Assembly (NCBI RefSeq): GCF_040412425.1
Contig: NC_089743.1
Span: forward strand, 80,946,471 to 81,010,470
Source: Macrobrachium rosenbergii
Taxonomy: Eukaryota > Arthropoda > Malacostraca > Decapoda > Palaemonidae
Direction of reading: 5' to 3'
Length of the DNA: 64,000 nt
Every line of letters starts with the position of its first letter. The first letter of the stretch is position 1. Under the pieces are notes generated by a model, which searched no databases, had not been told where the DNA came from, and was given only the letters and a program-made list of their open reading frames with translations. Positions 59,950 through 64,000 of this stretch are shown here, one piece after another. The translations under genes and the position numbers were made by a program.

Positions 59950-61740
59950 AGTGCTTATAAAATCCTGCAGAGCTAAAGTGCAGTAGTTGTGCTCAGTTCA
60001 ATGTAATGCTAGCTCAGTAGGCATAGAACCCTCTCATCCTTGATCTTCCCCAACAAAGTCATTCAATTAGTGAACGGAGAAACGCTCAAACATTGGGTCG
60101 TGGCAATGGAGTCCGGGACGTATTCCAGTGAGGAGGACAACCAACCCTCTGTGTGTGAGAGACCACAAGACAGGGCATGTAGTTTGCCCACCCTCTTAGC
60201 TGATGCTGGGCCGAGGAGGAAGATGGTCTTCAACATTAAATCCCTATCCATTGCCTTCTTGAGGGGTTTGAATGGGGCATTTCTCAGGAAGAATAGGACC
60301 CTGGTTACACCCCAATCAGGAGACTTTAAATGTGTTTAATGATGGTAGACAGTTCCCCAGCTTGTGACAGGTCTGTACCCGTGCCTGAAAATGTGGGCTA
60401 TGGCTGCTCTATACCCTTTCACTGATGCGACAGAAAATTTCTTCTTCCGCAGGTGGAGTAGGAAGTTGCCACCTCTCATGCAGAGGTCTTGAGTAATTGG
60501 TCCCTCGCACAACAGCAAATGCAGAAGACCGTCCCTTTTTTTCTGCCTTGGTAACACCTGCAGATGTAGGCCATAAGGTGTCTGAGTTTGCCTTAGCCAA
60601 CTGTCTGAAAAGCCTCTCTGTTTCATACATTGCTGGATAGCTCCAGCTGTGAAGGCAAAGGGAGCCTACCACTTGTTGGTAATCTCCTGTTGTGTTCCTG
60701 AACCAGAAGATTGGTGCTTTGGGGATCTGTCTTAGGGAGCCTACCACTTGGGTAATCTCCTGTTGTGTTCCTGAACCAGAAGATTGGTGCTTTGGGGATC
60801 TGTCTTGTGATGTCTATCAGGAGGTGGAGTAGATCTGCATTCCACTCTGCTTGCAGCCACAGGGTTGCCATTAACAACATTCGCAGCGAAGAACCTGTTG
60901 ATGACCTTCCTCAATTGACTGAATGGAGGAAAAGGTTTAAATATCCATGTTGTCCCATGGGTATTTGAAGGTGTCCTGTAGCGCTGCCCTCTGGTCAGGA
61001 ACTAAGGAGCAATATAAGGGTAGTTTGGTGTTTCTTGCTGTTGTGAAGAGGTTGAATGTTGGACCCTGCCACAACTCTAGGAGGGAATTGACCACTCGGG
61101 TGTAGGGACCACTTTGTGCGTACTACCTGATCAGTCCTGCTCAGTTGGTTGGCGATGACTTTCTTCTTTTACAAGATGTACTTGGCAAGTAAGTCCAAAT
61201 TCTGGGCCTCTGCTGATTCATGAACCTGTACTGCCAAGATGTTCAGCTCCAGGGAGATGGTACCACCTTACTTGTTTTTGTAAGCAACTACCATGATATC
61301 ACTCAGGACGACCACCGACTTTACCTCTAACTTCTAGAAGTGTGGGAGTGCCAGCCAGATGGCCCACTTCTCCAGCAGGTTAATGTGGTCCTCCTCCTCC
61401 AAGGGTCCCCATGTCCCTGAAACACACACTCCTTCCAGGTGTGCACCCCACCCCTTGGGGATGCATCTCTGAGTATTAACCTCTCAGGTAGGGTTGAGTG
61501 GCACCCCCTGCAGGTGATTCTTAGGGTCTCTCCACCACTGCAGGTCCCCTAATACCCGTTCGTCACCTGTACTAGGTAGAAGGGACCTGTTTTTCTTTCC
61601 TCCAGGTCATTTTCAACTGCCACTGGAGGGACATGATGTGGGCTTTCCTGCTGTGGAGGAGGCTGGCTACCCAATTTCTCGTTTTTGAACCTCTTTGTCA
61701 TTTTGATTGTGTTACTCACCTTGAAGGTTAAGAATAAAAT
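59950..61740 (-). pseudogene. DIRS-like RNase H / tyrosine recombinase pseudogene
   Basis: Reading leftward, an RNase H-like part is near 61470-61440 (LRDASP and, in another frame, KGWGAHLEG), then INLLEKWAIWLAL and NLDLLAKYI. The recombinase N-terminal domain is at 60626-60336, with SVASVKGYRAAIAHIF. Its catalytic domain begins at 60251-60063, with FLLGPASAKRVGKLHALS, where the Arg would be the first catalytic residue. The later H-X2-R and Tyr boxes were not recognised. Many stops and shifts are present. A 75-bp tandem duplication (60660-60807) interrupts the coding part. Confidence 0.65.
60660..60807. repeat. 75-bp tandem duplication
   Basis: Two near-identical copies of a block from GGGAGCCTACCACTTG to GGGGATCTGTCTT lie inside the minus-strand DIRS-like remains. 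It makes overlapping minus-strand frames repeat IFWFRNTTGDY. Confidence 0.9.
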
Positions 61741-61750
61741 CTCGCCAAAT

Positions 61751-62570
<820 letters not shown>

Positions 62571-63261
62571 ATAAAATAACAGTAAAACGAACAGAGGAGA
62601 AAAATAGAATAAGAAATAAAACGAACAAGAGAGGGAAATGAGGCAGAGCTAGTAACAACACTTCAGTGTTTTAAGCAAGTCTAGCGTCAAACTGCGCAGA
62701 AGTTACTCTCTGATCATTAAGGAATGTTTTACGTCTCACCTGTGAAGCTTGGCTTTAACTGGCAGGAAATCTTGACTTCGGTGATGTAAAAGAACCTCCT
62801 TTGTAGGAGGAGTCAATTCAACTAATCCACCCAAAAATGACTTCCTTAGATAAGTCCTCAACCAGTTAGGCGTCTACCATGGGCTGGGCAGAAGCTGTTG
62901 CCCGCCTATTGATGAGATGGGCATTTTCCGTTCAAGAACCTTGAAAAAACAAGCTTGAGGAGGAAGAGAGCAGAACAGAGAAGGAACTGATAGAAGCAGA
63001 GAGAAAGAGCCTGAGAGAGTGAGGTCACAGGCCTCACCAGTTGTGGTTTGGTGGTAACCAGATTCAAGAAGGCAAGGCTCACACTCTGACTCACACTTCG
63101 ATTCGTATTCCTGCTACGTAACTTGTTCATATACGTATTTCACTTGTTTATGTACAGTGTTATTTTTACTAGTGTGTTAATGAAGTAAGAAAGCTGCACT
63201 GTGTCTTTCTAGAGCCTCCTGGGACTCAAAAAATGTTAGTTAGTTAGTTATAAATGATTTG
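62571..63261. other. No recognised gene
   Basis: The section has no recognisable frame. Parts may belong to an LTR or other repeat, but no second copy is in the window. Confidence 0.4.
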
Positions 63262-63312
63262 TTTAACCAGACCTCTGAACTCTTTTAGGGTTCTTCTCGG
63301 GCTGGGAGACTC
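63262..63312 (-). repeat. SINE-like family A, distal fragment
   Basis: GTTTAACCAGACCTCTGAACT and a CTTTTAGGGTTCTTCTCGGGCTGG-like block match 2543-2590, the end opposite to the tRNA-like head. It is preceded by TTAG repeats. Confidence 0.55.
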
Positions 63313-64000
63313 AAAAAATGAACTACAACAATAAAAGCAACTATAAAAAAAAATATATCATCATAACAAAGGTGCTGACAACAAAACATTAACAACAAGC
63401 ATCAAATGAAATGGTGAAATAATCATTACAAATGGTGCCAGCTATAATAGGATCCGAGATGATGTCAAAGTGCAGCGTGACAAACGAACAGTTAGCCTAC
63501 ATACTCAAGCATCTCATAACAAGTGAAGAAGTGAACAATAATGAATCGAGAGGCAGAACTCCAAACAGGCAACGAGGTGACTCATAACATCGACAAAAAC
63601 AAAGATTGAACCACGAGAACGCAAGCAACCCACTACAAACATCAACAGTCGAAACATTCGAAGTGAAATAGGACTTAAAAAAAAAAAAACATTACCGCTC
63701 AGAAAACCCACAACTAAGAAATATTTTTTCCCCGAAGAGAAAGCAACAAGTGAACAACAAGAAACAACGCAATATACCAGTGAAGCAGCAACAACGCCTT
63801 TGTGGTGGTAGCTATAGACAAACACAAAACAGATTTTTTCACACTGTTAAATATGGATGAGTGCATTTCACATGTACACTCCCATTAAAATTAAACATTA
63901 CTGTGAATTATAAGCAGCAGACAAAATTCCTGAAGGTCGGCGAAGAAAGAAAAGGACAATTTTAGTCAAACTCAAAACCAGAAGTCGTATCCTGAGTGTC
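63313..64000. other. No recognised gene
   Basis: A-rich sequence. A minus-strand frame of 103 codons (63514-63825) is rich in Val, Phe, Leu and Ser because it is the complement of A-rich DNA; no family is recognised. Confidence 0.4.

Larger units (their letters stand above)
58725..61750 (-). mobile_element. Second DIRS-like element, minus strand, decayed
   Basis: From right to left the minus strand shows RNase H-like and then tyrosine-recombinase pieces, followed by a 3' region with an inverted repeat (59100-59401). The piggyBac-like element abuts its left side. A terminal-repeat copy also lies at 56493-56527 beyond that, so the piggyBac-like element may be inserted into this one. The RT core was not found, so the 5' half is missing or unrecognisable. 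Boundaries are approximate. Confidence 0.6.

Overview
The window looks like nuclear DNA of a marine arthropod, most probably a decapod crustacean. The evidence is long AT, CT/GA, CA and trinucleotide microsatellites every few kilobases, short-period dispersed repeats present in several copies, DIRS-like tyrosine-recombinase retrotransposon remains (a group known to be common in decapods), and one intron-rich gene with GT/AG introns. The organism call is inference. No prokaryotic feature (operon, RBS, CRISPR) is present.

One protein gene is clear: a multi-domain granulin (progranulin-like) gene on the + strand. Twelve coding exons run from 25246 to 55655. Joined in phase they give an open frame of 561 codons plus stop: a signal peptide, then six granulin modules that each keep all twelve cysteines. 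Modules 2 and 3 are each in one exon. Modules 4, 5 and 6 are each split by a phase-0 intron at the same place, before an Ala-Thr-Cys-Cys motif. A non-coding first exon must lie upstream of the acceptor at 25222 and was not located. A poly(A) signal lies at 56374.

Left of the gene (1-25.2 kb) I see no convincing protein gene. This part holds two SINE-like families (A: 2.5, 5.0, 21.7 and 63.3 kb; B: 6.0, 8.5 and a split copy at 17.2/18.3 kb), a foldback element at 8.2 kb, and a 1.1-kb minisatellite with a 31-bp unit at 9.2-10.3 kb. It also holds a complete but broken Tc1-like transposon at 11.8-13.7 kb, compound CT minisatellites at 14.8 kb, a LINE 3' fragment inserted in a SINE at 17.3-18.2 kb, and a foldback of 15-bp iterons with an 8-bp flanking duplication at 19.3 kb.

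The granulin introns carry further mobile debris. There is a short perfect-looking hairpin in intron 3, a foldback in intron 4, and a palindromic element with a nested pogo/Tigger-like MITE in intron 6. Intron 10 has an LTR-retrotransposon gag with a primer-binding-like site and a CCHC knuckle, and intron 11 has a decayed DIRS-like element (RT, RNase H, tyrosine recombinase).

Right of the gene there is a 2.15-kb element with TTAA target sites, piggyBac-like ends and an internal array of ~360-bp repeats. It is followed by a second DIRS-like element in the opposite orientation (58.7-61.7 kb), a long TA microsatellite and an unannotated tail. All positions were read by eye; splice sites are predictions and no database search was done.
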